Below, in pieces: positions 15,285 to 22,988 of a stretch of DNA of 64,000 bases. Numbering within the stretch: the first letter of the stretch is position 1; the number at the start of each line of letters is the position of its first letter. Under the pieces are notes generated by a model. It was not told the origin of the DNA. It worked only from the letters and a program-made list of their open reading frames with translations, and made no database searches. A program made the position numbers and the translations under genes. Source of the DNA: Acidobacteriota bacterium (GTDB lineage: Bacteria > Acidobacteriota > Terriglobia > Terriglobales > Acidobacteriaceae); contig JAKATU010000090.1 of the NCBI GenBank assembly GCA_021818585.1, forward strand, positions 1-64,000. Reading direction: 5' to 3'.

Positions 15285-16742
15285 GTGTTTGAAGCTGGAA
15301 AGCGAAACTGGACCAGCGCCGGTGTGGGCTGCGCGCTGCTTTTGATGGCACTGGCATCGCCGCATGCGCGGGCGCAAGTGGGCGGTGGAGTATCTACGCC
15401 GCCTCCGCCGATCCAGGTGATCCAGCCGCAGATCAACAGCCAGACTTTTGAGGGCAGCGTGGCGCTGAAGATGGTGAAGCCGGGAGTTTTGGGGCTTTCT
15501 CTGGACGAAGCGATTCAGATGGGACTGCAGCATAATCTTGGGCTGTTGCTTACTTCGCAGTCGACGCAGTCTGCGCGGGGCGCGCAACTGGACCAGTTGC
15601 AGGCGTTGTTGCCAAGTGTGAACGGAAAGATTACCGAAGCGGAACGGGAGAACGATCTGGAGGCATCGGGTCTGCGGATTGAGGGCTTCCCGAAGATTAT
15701 CGGGCCTTACGGGTACACGGATATTCGCGGGACACTGAAGTGGTCGCTGCTGGATCTGTCTTCATTGCAGAATTACCTGGCGGCAAAGCACGATTTTGCT
15801 TCGTCGAAGCTATCGGTGGAAGATGCCCGGCAGATGGTGGTGCTGACGGTCGGGAATGCTTATCTGCGGGTGATTGCGGACAAGGCGCAGGTGACTGCGG
15901 ACAAGGCTGAGCTGGCGACATCGAAGGTTTCTCTGAGCCAGGCCGAGGACCGGCACGCCGCCGGGACTGCTCCCAAGCTGGACGTGCTGCGGGCGCAGGT
16001 GGACTACCAGACGCAGCAGCAGACGCTGATCGCGGACCAGAATGCCTACCAGAAGGACAAGATCGCACTGGCCCGGGCAATCGGTCTTCCGCTGGCGCAG
16101 AAGTTTGCAGCAACAGAGAAGGTTCCGTTTGCGCCGCTTGAGAAGATAAACCGGGCGCAGGCCGTGCAGGAAGCGCTGGCCAACCGCAAGGATTTGCAGG
16201 CTCTGGAGCAGAAGGTGGCCGCGGCGCAACATGCGCGGAAGGCGGCTACGGATGAGCGGCTGCCAGTGGTGAAGTTTTCCGGCGACTACGGCGATATTGG
16301 GATCAACGTGCGGAAGTCGCACGGGACCGGGGACGCGACGGGTTCGCTGGATGTGCCGATATTCGAAGAACCGAAGCTGCGGGGCGATGCGCAGAAGGCG
16401 CAGGCGCAGTTGAACGAAGAGGATGCCAAGCTGAGCGATCTGCGCGGGCAGATTGAGCAGGATGTGGACGACAGCATACTGGACATCCAGTCAAGCGAGA
16501 AGCAGGTGCAGGTGTCGGAGAGCAATGTGGCACTGGCTACCGAGGAACTGAAGGAAGCGCAGGAGCGCTATTCGGCTGGAGTTTCGGACAATCTTGAGGT
16601 ATCGCAGGCGCAGCAGGCATTGGCCAAGGCGGACGCCGAGTACGTGAGCAGCCTGTATGCGCATAACGTCGCAAAGCTTTCCCTGGCGCGGGCCATGGGA
16701 ATCGCGGGCCGCGAGTACAAGACTTATCTGGGAGGCAAGTAA
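15285..16742 (+). CDS. TolC-family outer membrane efflux protein
   Basis: A 485-residue protein with an N-terminal signal peptide (GCALLLMALASPHARAQ) and two repeats of the outer membrane factor fold, each with long coiled-coil segments (for example VTADKAELATSKVSLSQAED and ESNVALATEELKEAQERYSAG). The second GVSDNLEVSQAQQALAKA motif is the family hallmark. It forms the outer-membrane channel of a tripartite exporter. GTG at 15285 has AAGAGGAAA upstream. The adaptor gene follows with no gap (TAA then GTG), so the two are an operon. No inner-membrane pump gene follows them. Confidence 0.92.
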   Translation: MFEAGKRNWTSAGVGCALLLMALASPHARAQVGGGVSTPPPPIQVIQPQINSQTFEGSVALKMVKPGVLGLSLDEAIQMGLQHNLGLLLTSQSTQSARGAQLDQLQALLPSVNGKITEAERENDLEASGLRIEGFPKIIGPYGYTDIRGTLKWSLLDLSSLQNYLAAKHDFASSKLSVEDARQMVVLTVGNAYLRVIADKAQVTADKAELATSKVSLSQAEDRHAAGTAPKLDVLRAQVDYQTQQQTLIADQNAYQKDKIALARAIGLPLAQKFAATEKVPFAPLEKINRAQAVQEALANRKDLQALEQKVAAAQHARKAATDERLPVVKFSGDYGDIGINVRKSHGTGDATGSLDVPIFEEPKLRGDAQKAQAQLNEEDAKLSDLRGQIEQDVDDSILDIQSSEKQVQVSESNVALATEELKEAQERYSAGVSDNLEVSQAQQALAKADAEYVSSLYAHNVAKLSLARAMGIAGREYKTYLGGK

Positions 16743-17999
16743 GTGGCGGATCAAAATTCTGAACAACAGAACCGGGCGGGCAGCGGTCAGGCTGGCGCGC
16801 CGCTTGAGGAGCAGCCAGAGATTCTTCAGCCAAAGAAGAAGAGCAAGCGGCTGTATCTGATTATTGCCCTTATCGTGGTGGCGATTGGCGCGGGTCTGTG
16901 GTGGTGGCGCTCGACGTATTATGAGGACACCGACGACGCGCAGATCAACGGAAACCTAATCCAGATCAGTTCGAGGATCAAGGGGCACGTGACGGAAGTA
17001 GACGTGAACGAGGACCAGTATGTAGACGCCGGTCAGGTGCTGGTGAAGCTGGATCCGAGCGACTACGAAACTGCGGTGGAACAGGACGAGGCGAACCTGG
17101 CGAGCGCGCAGGCGAATCTCGAGGCCGCGACGGCGAATATGCCGGTGGTGAACACGAATACGAGCAGCACGCTGCACACGGCGAATGCCGATGTGATGAG
17201 CGCGACCAGCAGCGTGTCGCAGGCCGAAGGGCAATTGCAGGCGGCGCATGCCCAGGTGCAGGTGGCGCGCGCCAATTACACGAAGGCCAGGCTGGACCTG
17301 CAGCGTTACACGCCGCTGGTACAGAAGGATGTGATCTCAAAGCAGCAGTACGACGCAGCCGTGGCCGCTGCCGCGGCGGACAAAGCCGCAGTGGAGCAGG
17401 CGCAGGCCAACGTGATGGCGGATGAGGATGCGGTGCGCATTGCGCATGCACGGGTGGCGCAGGCGCAGGCCAGCTTGAGCAACGCATTAACGGGGCCCAA
17501 GCAGGTGGCAATTCAGAAGGCCAAGGTAGATCAGGCTGCGGCACAGGTGCAGCAGGCAGAAGCGGCACTGGCACTGGCGAAGCTGAACCTGAGCTACTGC
17601 GTGATCAAGGCTCCGACAGCAGGCATTGTGACGACCAAGAGCGTGCAAGTGGGCGAGAACCTGAGCGTGGGGCAGGATCTGATGACGCTGGTATCGCTGG
17701 ATAACCTGTGGGTGACGGCAAACTTTAAGGAGACGCAGGTGGATGAGCTGCATCCGGGCGAGCCGGTAAAGATTTCTGTTGATGCGCTGGACGGGAAGAA
17801 GTTTGACGGTAAGGTGACGGAGATTGGCGGCGCGACGGGTTCGATGCTGAGCCTGTTTCCGCCGGAGAATGCAACGGGGAATTACGTGAAAGTGGTGCAG
17901 CGGATTCCAGTGCGCATTGACTTTACGAATCCGAGCGAAAACAAGGGTCACCTGCTGAGGCCGGGTATGTCGGTCGAGCCGAAGGTCAGAGTGAAGTAA
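16743..17999 (+). CDS. EmrA/HlyD-family membrane fusion protein
   Basis: The 418-residue protein has a short cytoplasmic N-terminus, one transmembrane helix (LYLIIALIVVAIGAGLWWW, about residues 38-56), a lipoyl-like barrel half (DTDDAQINGNLIQISSRIKG), a long alanine/glutamine-rich coiled-coil hairpin (residues about 110-270) and the returning barrel half (CVIKAPTAGIVTTKSVQVGE). This is the EmrA type that normally works with the 14-helix MFS pump EmrB and TolC. GGAGG inside the end of the tolC-like gene serves as its ribosome binding site. The next gene is dps, so any EmrB partner must be encoded elsewhere. Confidence 0.92.
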   Translation: MADQNSEQQNRAGSGQAGAPLEEQPEILQPKKKSKRLYLIIALIVVAIGAGLWWWRSTYYEDTDDAQINGNLIQISSRIKGHVTEVDVNEDQYVDAGQVLVKLDPSDYETAVEQDEANLASAQANLEAATANMPVVNTNTSSTLHTANADVMSATSSVSQAEGQLQAAHAQVQVARANYTKARLDLQRYTPLVQKDVISKQQYDAAVAAAAADKAAVEQAQANVMADEDAVRIAHARVAQAQASLSNALTGPKQVAIQKAKVDQAAAQVQQAEAALALAKLNLSYCVIKAPTAGIVTTKSVQVGENLSVGQDLMTLVSLDNLWVTANFKETQVDELHPGEPVKISVDALDGKKFDGKVTEIGGATGSMLSLFPPENATGNYVKVVQRIPVRIDFTNPSENKGHLLRPGMSVEPKVRVK

Positions 18000-18171
18000 C
18001 TCTTGTTGCATGCAAGAGATGCGGGGTTCGTCCGGGGACGCCCCAATTCTTTGGTGCTAAAGAGTGGATGGCCTGTGCATGAGAATGTGCTGAAGCCAGC
18101 CAAATGCGGGCGGGTAAGCGGCATCCAAATGAGCTGTACGCATCACTGAAACTGTGAAGGAGTAAACAGCC

Positions 18172-18786
18172 ATGAGTGCGACAGCAATGCCCGATACACG
18201 GGCGAAGACAACCTCGAAGATTACCGATATGATTTCACCGCACCTGCGGCAGAATGCCCGGGAGATTCAGCGATTCGGAACAGTGATACCGGATATGCCG
18301 AACGGCCTGGACGCGAAGGTGCGCGAAAAGGTATGCACATTTTTGAACGTGCTGCTGGCCGACACGATGTGCCTGCGGGACTTGTACAAGAAGGCGCACT
18401 GGCAGATTGCGGGGCCGACGTTCTATCAACTTCATCTGCTGCTGGATAAGCATTTTGCGGAGCAGAGCGGGATGGTGGATATGATTGCGGAGCGCATCCA
18501 GATGCTGGGAGGCGTATCCGTCGCGATGGCGCATGATGTGGCTGAAATGACGCGCGTAAGACATGCGCCGCGCGGGCGGGAGGAAGCCCCGGTGATGATC
18601 TCGCGGCTGCTGGAGGCGCACGAGATGATCCTGATGGATGCACGGAGCCGGGCGCGCGAAGCAGCGGAGTTGGGGGATGAAGGGACGAACGATCTGCTGG
18701 TGGGTAACCTTGTGCGCACGAATGAGATGCAGGTCTGGTTCATGAGCGAGCTCCTCGTAAACATGCCGCTGACCGATGCGCGGTAG
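18172..18786 (+). CDS. dps: Dps-family ferritin-like DNA-protecting protein
   Basis: The 204-residue protein has the Dps ferroxidase signature H-x11-H-x3-D-x4-E: His76, His88, Asp92 and Glu97, in HWQIAGPTFYQLHLLLDKHF. Dps dodecamers oxidise Fe(II) with peroxide, store iron and coat DNA in stress. The N-terminal 45 residues are an extension beyond the four-helix core. AAGGAG lies 9 bases before the ATG. The gene stands alone: 172 bases from the emrA-like gene and followed by a rho-independent terminator at 18809-18841. Confidence 0.9.
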   Translation: MSATAMPDTRAKTTSKITDMISPHLRQNAREIQRFGTVIPDMPNGLDAKVREKVCTFLNVLLADTMCLRDLYKKAHWQIAGPTFYQLHLLLDKHFAEQSGMVDMIAERIQMLGGVSVAMAHDVAEMTRVRHAPRGREEAPVMISRLLEAHEMILMDARSRAREAAELGDEGTNDLLVGNLVRTNEMQVWFMSELLVNMPLTDAR

Positions 18787-18808
18787 GCGATAACAGCAAA
18801 GCATAAGG

Positions 18809-18841
18809 GGCCGGAGCCAGCTGCTCCGGCCTCTGTGTTTT
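18809..18841 (+). terminator. Rho-independent terminator after dps
   Basis: A 9-bp perfect GC stem (GGCCGGAGC at 18809-18817 with GCTCCGGCC at 18823-18831), a 5-base loop, and a T-rich tail TCTGTGTTTT. It begins 22 bases after the dps stop codon. Confidence 0.8.
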
Positions 18842-18931
18842 CCGGATTGAGCATCGAAAACGCGGTGGCAACATCTATGAGGGAGGCCTTGAGAATTTGC
18901 GAACGGGCGCGGTCTTTGCAAGGAGGAAGGT

Positions 18932-19891
18932 GTGCTGACGGCTTCAAGCCTTTTCATTCGCCATGCCTATTGGATCGTTTTTCTGTGGGTGCTGGCGGAG
19001 CAGTTAGGAATACCGTTGCCGAGCACGCCGATTCTGCTGACGGCGGGTGCGCTGACGGCGACGCACCATCTGGATTTGTCGCTGGTGATCGTTGCGGCCA
19101 TGGGCGGGAGCCTGGTAAGCGATTCGCTTTGGTACTGGCTGGGCAAGCGGTTCGGCGGCGCCATGGTGCGGCTGCTGTGCAAGCTTTCATTTGAGAGCAC
19201 GGTCTGTGTGCGCAAGACGGAAGAGTATTTTGCGAAGCGCGGGCCTGTGTCGTTGCTGATTGCGAAGTTTGTGCCCGGACTGGGTACGGTGGCAGCTCCG
19301 ATTGCCGGGCAGACGGACATGCCGTTCCAGATTTTCCTGCTGTATGACGCGGCTGGGATTTTGCTTTGGACGCTGTCGGTTACGCTGGCGGGCAAGTTTT
19401 TTGGGGATGTACTGCAGAGGCATCCGCAGGTGTTGGCGTGGATGGGGCATTCGGCGTTATTGCTGGTGGTGTTGCTGTTTGTGGGGCTGCTGGTGTGGAG
19501 GGTGATGCAGCAGCGAATGTTCTTGCGGGAGATGAGGATGGCGCGTATTTTCCCCGATGAGCTGAAGGCGCAGATGGATCGCGGCGACGAGGTGTTTATT
19601 GTGGACCTGCGCCATCCGCTGGATTATTTGCCTGATCCGCGGACTCTGCCGGGCGCATTACTGCTGTCTCCAGACAAGCTAAAGAAGCAGGTGGGACTGA
19701 TCCCGACGAACAGGGAAGTCGTGTTGTTCTGCACCTGCCCGAGCGAGGCGATATCGGCAAAGGCGGCGCTGGAGTTGCGCAAGGTGGGCATCAGCAACGT
19801 GAGACCGCTCTACGGCGGGTACGATGAATGGAAGAAGCGCGGATATCCGCTGGTGGAGATTGACATGGCGATCGAGAGCGCGAGGGACTGA
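18932..19891 (+). CDS. DedA-family membrane protein fused to a rhodanese domain
   Basis: A 319-residue fusion. Residues 1-195 are a DedA (VTT) membrane domain: EQLGIPLPSTPILLTAG, GSLVSDSLWYWLGKRFG, and FAKRGPVSLLIAKFVPGLGTVAAPIAGQ with its conserved arginine/glycine/proline pattern. DedA proteins flip polyprenyl phosphate or phospholipids. Residues 215-310 are a rhodanese: FIVDLRHPLDYL, then FCTCPSEAISAKAA with the putative catalytic cysteine in the CxCPxE loop, and LYGGYDEWKKRGYPL. GTG at 18932 follows AAGGAGGAAG. The fusion suggests a membrane-tethered sulfurtransferase, though the rhodanese may only be a binding module. Confidence 0.9.
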   Translation: MLTASSLFIRHAYWIVFLWVLAEQLGIPLPSTPILLTAGALTATHHLDLSLVIVAAMGGSLVSDSLWYWLGKRFGGAMVRLLCKLSFESTVCVRKTEEYFAKRGPVSLLIAKFVPGLGTVAAPIAGQTDMPFQIFLLYDAAGILLWTLSVTLAGKFFGDVLQRHPQVLAWMGHSALLLVVLLFVGLLVWRVMQQRMFLREMRMARIFPDELKAQMDRGDEVFIVDLRHPLDYLPDPRTLPGALLLSPDKLKKQVGLIPTNREVVLFCTCPSEAISAKAALELRKVGISNVRPLYGGYDEWKKRGYPLVEIDMAIESARD

Positions 19892-19918
19892 GCCTCGGGA
19901 TGCTGAGGAGGGACGAAG

Positions 19919-20155
19919 ATGGCGTTTTCCGAGAGTTACCATTGCGATGTTTGCGGAAAAGAGAAGCAGGAAGGAAGCCACGACTGGTGGCTGATGTGGG
20001 ATGACGTGTTTACGCCGCCGCGAAGCGAGCAGGGACAACCGCTGCTCCAGATAACGGCGTGGAACCTCTTCCAGGCGCACTCGGCGGGAACGCGGCATGT
20101 GTGCGGCGCCGCCTGCGCGCAAACACTTCTCAATCGCTGGATGCTGGGCAAGTAA
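19919..20155 (+). CDS. Small cysteine-rich (zinc-finger-like) hypothetical protein
   Basis: A 78-residue protein with two cysteine pairs, CDVC at residues 9-12 and CGAAC near residues 62-66, separated by an aromatic stretch (DWWLMWDDVFTPP). This spacing could bind one zinc ion between two knuckles. I do not recognise a family. GAGGAGGGACGAAG gives a strong ribosome binding site for the ATG at 19919, so the gene is very likely real. It lies 27 bases after the DedA-rhodanese gene on the same strand and is probably co-transcribed with it. Confidence 0.7.
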   Translation: MAFSESYHCDVCGKEKQEGSHDWWLMWDDVFTPPRSEQGQPLLQITAWNLFQAHSAGTRHVCGAACAQTLLNRWMLGK

Positions 20156-20244
20156 AGTGCGATGCGCTGAACGCCGGGCGGCGGTGATGGTCTGCGGGGG
20201 CTTGGCAGCGGGTACGATAGGAATGGATACCTGGAGTAAACGCA

Positions 20245-21819
20245 GTGGCATATAACGACTTACGCGAATGGATCAAGGCGCTGGAGCGCGCGAAGGAATT
20301 GAAGCGGGTACGCGAAAGCGTAAGCCCGATCCTGGAAATGGCAGAGATTACGGACCGCGCGTCGAAGGCCGGGCGCAAGGGCGGCGCGCAGGGGTATGAG
20401 CCGGGTGGTCCGGCGCTGCTGTTTGAGAATGTGAAGGATTATCCGGGCTCGCGGGTGCTGATGAACCAGTTTGGCAGCGAGCGGCGCATGAAGCTGGCGC
20501 TGGAAGTGGACTCGCTGGATGAGATTGCGGGGCGGATTCGTGCCCTGTTGGAGATGAAGTCGCCGGACGGCATCATGGAAAAGCTGAAAATGCTGCCAAT
20601 GCTGGCGGAGATGGGCGCGGTTTTTCCCAAGGTGATCAAGGCGAAGGACGCAGCCTGCAAGGAAGTGATTCTGCGGGAAAAGTTCAGCGTGCTGGATTTT
20701 CCTGTATTGCAGTGCTGGCCGATGGATGGCGGGCGTTTTATTACCCTGCCCGGCGTGATTACGCGCGATCCAAAAACGGGTCGGCGGAATATGGGCATGT
20801 ACCGGATGCAGGTGTATGACGGGCAGACGACGGGTATGCACTGGCAGCGGCAGAAGAATGCCGCCGAGCATCTGCGCGAGCGGCTGCGGGCCGAGGCGGG
20901 CGAAGACAAGAGCGCGCAGGTGGCGGCAATGGCCGAGACCGCAGGCGGGACGACGAAGTTAGCATTCGGCAATGTAAAGGATGACCGGCTTGAGGTAGCT
21001 GTGGTGATCGGGACCGATCCGGCGACGACCTTCTCGGCAATTGTGCCGGCGCCGCCGGAAGTCGAAGAGTTTATTATCGCGGGATTTTTACGGCAGAAGC
21101 CTGTGGAACTGGTGAAGTGCGAGACCGTGGACATCGAGGTTCCGGCACATGCGGAGATTGTTCTGGAAGGATATGTGAATCTGCGGGAGCTGCGGAGTGA
21201 GGGTCCGTTTGGCGATCACACTGGTTTCTACACGATGGAGGATGACTACCCGGTCTTCCACATCACCTGCATCACGCACCGCAAGGATCCGGTGTATGCG
21301 GCCACGATTGTAGGCAAGCCTCCGATGGAGGATGCGTGGATGGGCAAGGCGGTGGAGAGAATTTTTCTGCCGCTGATGCGGCTGACCCTGCCCGAGATTG
21401 TGGATGTGAATCTGCCGCCGGAGGGTGTTTTCCATAATCTGATGATCGTTTCCATCCGAAAGAGCTATGCGGGACAGGCGCGGAAAGTGATGAACGGGAT
21501 CTGGGCGCTGGGGCAGGCGATGTTTACCAAGTGCATAGTGGTGGTGGACGAGGATTGCGACGTGCACGACCTGGGCGAGGTAACTTTGCGGGCGGCGAAC
21601 AACATTGATCCGCAGCGAGACATTGAATTTACGCTGGGGCCTGTGGATTCGCTGGATCATGCGTCACGGCTGCCGAATTACGGCAGCAAAATGGGCATTG
21701 ACGCAACGCGGAAGTGGGCGGCTGAGGGATTCAACCGGCCGTGGCCGCCAATGATCGAGATGGACAAGGCGACGAAGGCTCGGGTGGACGCCGTCTGGAA
21801 GAAACTGGGGATCGATTAG
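20245..21819 (+). CDS. UbiD-family decarboxylase
   Basis: The 524-residue product has the full length of UbiD-type (de)carboxylases, which use prenylated FMN to remove carboxyl groups from aromatic or unsaturated acids. Family landmarks include LREWIKALERAKELKRV, QCWPMDGGRFITLPGVITRDPKTG, NMGMYRMQVYD, HWQRQKNAAEHLRE and FGDHTGFYT with the catalytic acidic/arginine region around VNLRELRSEGPFGDH. It may serve menaquinone or ubiquinone synthesis, or an aromatic acid route; the UbiX partner making the cofactor is not in this window. GTG at 20245 follows TGGAG. The nuoI-like gene follows 100 bases later. Confidence 0.9.
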   Translation: MAYNDLREWIKALERAKELKRVRESVSPILEMAEITDRASKAGRKGGAQGYEPGGPALLFENVKDYPGSRVLMNQFGSERRMKLALEVDSLDEIAGRIRALLEMKSPDGIMEKLKMLPMLAEMGAVFPKVIKAKDAACKEVILREKFSVLDFPVLQCWPMDGGRFITLPGVITRDPKTGRRNMGMYRMQVYDGQTTGMHWQRQKNAAEHLRERLRAEAGEDKSAQVAAMAETAGGTTKLAFGNVKDDRLEVAVVIGTDPATTFSAIVPAPPEVEEFIIAGFLRQKPVELVKCETVDIEVPAHAEIVLEGYVNLRELRSEGPFGDHTGFYTMEDDYPVFHITCITHRKDPVYAATIVGKPPMEDAWMGKAVERIFLPLMRLTLPEIVDVNLPPEGVFHNLMIVSIRKSYAGQARKVMNGIWALGQAMFTKCIVVVDEDCDVHDLGEVTLRAANNIDPQRDIEFTLGPVDSLDHASRLPNYGSKMGIDATRKWAAEGFNRPWPPMIEMDKATKARVDAVWKKLGID

Positions 21820-21919
21820 CGGTGCGGTCTGGGTCAGCCGAAAACTTCTGGTTTGAGAGTGTTGAAAAATCCGCAGGAGGACAGGCTCGGCGGCGGCGCG
21901 GGCTTTGTATACTAAACGC

Positions 21920-22423
21920 ATGTCGATTGTTCGGAACATAACGGGTATCGCCAAGGGCATGAGCATCACCTTCCGGGAGATGTGGCAACCGACGGAAGTG
22001 GAAAACTACCCGGATGGTCCGGGACCGACGCGCGGCGCAATACTGCAGGAGCGATTTCGCGGCGGGCATGAGTTGCAGCGGGATGAGAACGGGCTGGAGA
22101 AGTGCGTAGCGTGTTTTCTGTGCGCGGCGGCTTGCCCTTCGAACTGCATTTATATTGAGGCGGCCGAGAATACGGACGAGGTTCGTATTTCTGGCGCGGA
22201 GCGGTACGCGAAGGTTTACAACATTGATTACAACCGTTGTATTTTCTGCGGTTACTGCGTGGAGGCCTGCCCGACGGATGCGATTACGCACGGCCACGGG
22301 TTTGAGCTTGCTTCGCTGAACGCAACGAACCTGGTGATGCGGAAGGAAGACATGCTGGTGCAGCTGCCTACGGGTAACAATTCGCTGCCCAAGGGTGGGC
22401 AGGCAGCCGGTTCGGCACTGTAG
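21920..22423 (+). CDS. nuoI: NADH-quinone oxidoreductase subunit I (two 4Fe-4S ferredoxin)
   Basis: The 167-residue protein has two complete 4Fe-4S motifs: Cys62-x2-Cys65-x2-Cys68-x3-Cys72 (CVACFLCAAACPSNC) and Cys107-x2-Cys110-x2-Cys113-x3-Cys117 (CIFCGYCVEACPTDA). Both, with the linker YNIDYNRC and the C-terminal part DAITHGHGFELA, are those of NuoI, which carries clusters N6a and N6b of complex I. No other nuo gene is in the window, so this copy is separate from the usual operon. It starts at ATG 21920; there is no visible Shine-Dalgarno, and a TATACT element lies only 6 bases upstream. A terminator follows. Confidence 0.92.
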   Translation: MSIVRNITGIAKGMSITFREMWQPTEVENYPDGPGPTRGAILQERFRGGHELQRDENGLEKCVACFLCAAACPSNCIYIEAAENTDEVRISGAERYAKVYNIDYNRCIFCGYCVEACPTDAITHGHGFELASLNATNLVMRKEDMLVQLPTGNNSLPKGGQAAGSAL

Positions 22424-22439
22424 GCAAATAAACTACCAG

Positions 22440-22483
22440 CCCCGGAGCATTTGGGAGGAACTTCTTCCCGGCTTCGGGGTTTT
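22440..22483 (+). terminator. Rho-independent terminator after nuoI
   Basis: CCCCGGAGC (22440-22448) pairs with GCTTCGGGG (22471-22479) with one G-T pair, an inner stem GGGAGGA/TCTTCCC extends it, and TTTT follows at 22480-22483. Confidence 0.8.
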
Positions 22484-22754
22484 ATGTTTCAGTGCTGTTC
22501 TTTTGCGTCGAGGGACCAGAAAATGCCTGTAACTTTGTATTGGCTGGGTTACGGGTGGGGCGGATTTCGCAGCGGTTTTCACGGGATATTTACTCTTTGT
22601 TTACACTCCATGGAGTAATGGAAATCCGGGTGGTTACTAAAGGCCACTGTCCTGACGATATCTTGCCGCAATCTCTGGTTGCAGATACAAAAAGATCAGC
22701 AATAACGCAGATCTGGGGAACGGGGCTAGCGACACGTCGCTGCCCCATTTTTTT
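22484..22754 (+). ncRNA. Candidate small RNA or attenuated leader ending in a strong terminator (22722-22754)
   Basis: There is no convincing gene here, yet the segment ends in an excellent rho-independent terminator: GGGGCTAGCGAC (22722-22733) with GTCGCTGCCCC (22736-22746), one bulged T, then seven Ts (22748-22754). The nuoI transcript already stops at 22483, so a separate transcript must reach this point. A 12-bp palindrome ACTCCATGGAGT lies at about 22606-22617. The only plus-strand frame through it (22492-22833) runs across the terminator and has no family resemblance. It may be an unlabelled sRNA; it does not match 6S RNA, tmRNA or RNase P in an obvious way. Confidence 0.4.
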
Positions 22755-22988
22755 GCTCGATTTCCACGGTGCAGGGATTCTGACTTTCAACCCTGGAGCT
22801 GAAATTGGCATCTACTTGAAACTATGTGGGTAGTAAAAAAGGCAACACCCGGGTGGCCGGGTATGCCGGCCTGCCGAAGGGCGGGTGAAAGAACTGCAGT
22901 CCCGTATTGATTGCAGGCTTGTGCCGCGGAAGATTTTTGAAGACAGTATCCGTGGTTCGTATTTTGAATTGAGAACTGGAGAAATCAA
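22755..22988 (+). promoter_or_regulatory. Leader of the SYLF gene with possible structured RNA (22836-22920)
   Basis: The 234 bases before the SYLF gene contain nested GC helices. CACCCG (about 22847) can pair with CGGGTG (about 22882) and encloses GGCCGG-GTATG-CCGGCC. CTGCA and TGCAG form a later weak stem. The GGCAACACC and GCCGAAGG single-stranded pieces recall the conserved loops of riboswitches, but I could not fit any known class. No clear -35/-10 pair was found. GGAG lies 7 bases before the ATG. Confidence 0.3.

Noticed and set aside
22800..22825. Sigma-54 promoter TGGCA...TTGAA
   Set aside because: The GG and GC elements do not have the required spacing; the second is GA.
22492..22833. 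113-residue open frame
   Set aside because: It runs through a strong rho-independent terminator and shows no domain, signal or ribosome binding site.
22836..22900. c-di-GMP (GEMM) or c-di-AMP riboswitch
   Set aside because: Only short similar pieces are present (GGCAAC, GCCGAA); the conserved loops such as GGCAAACC and CGCAAAGCC are missing.
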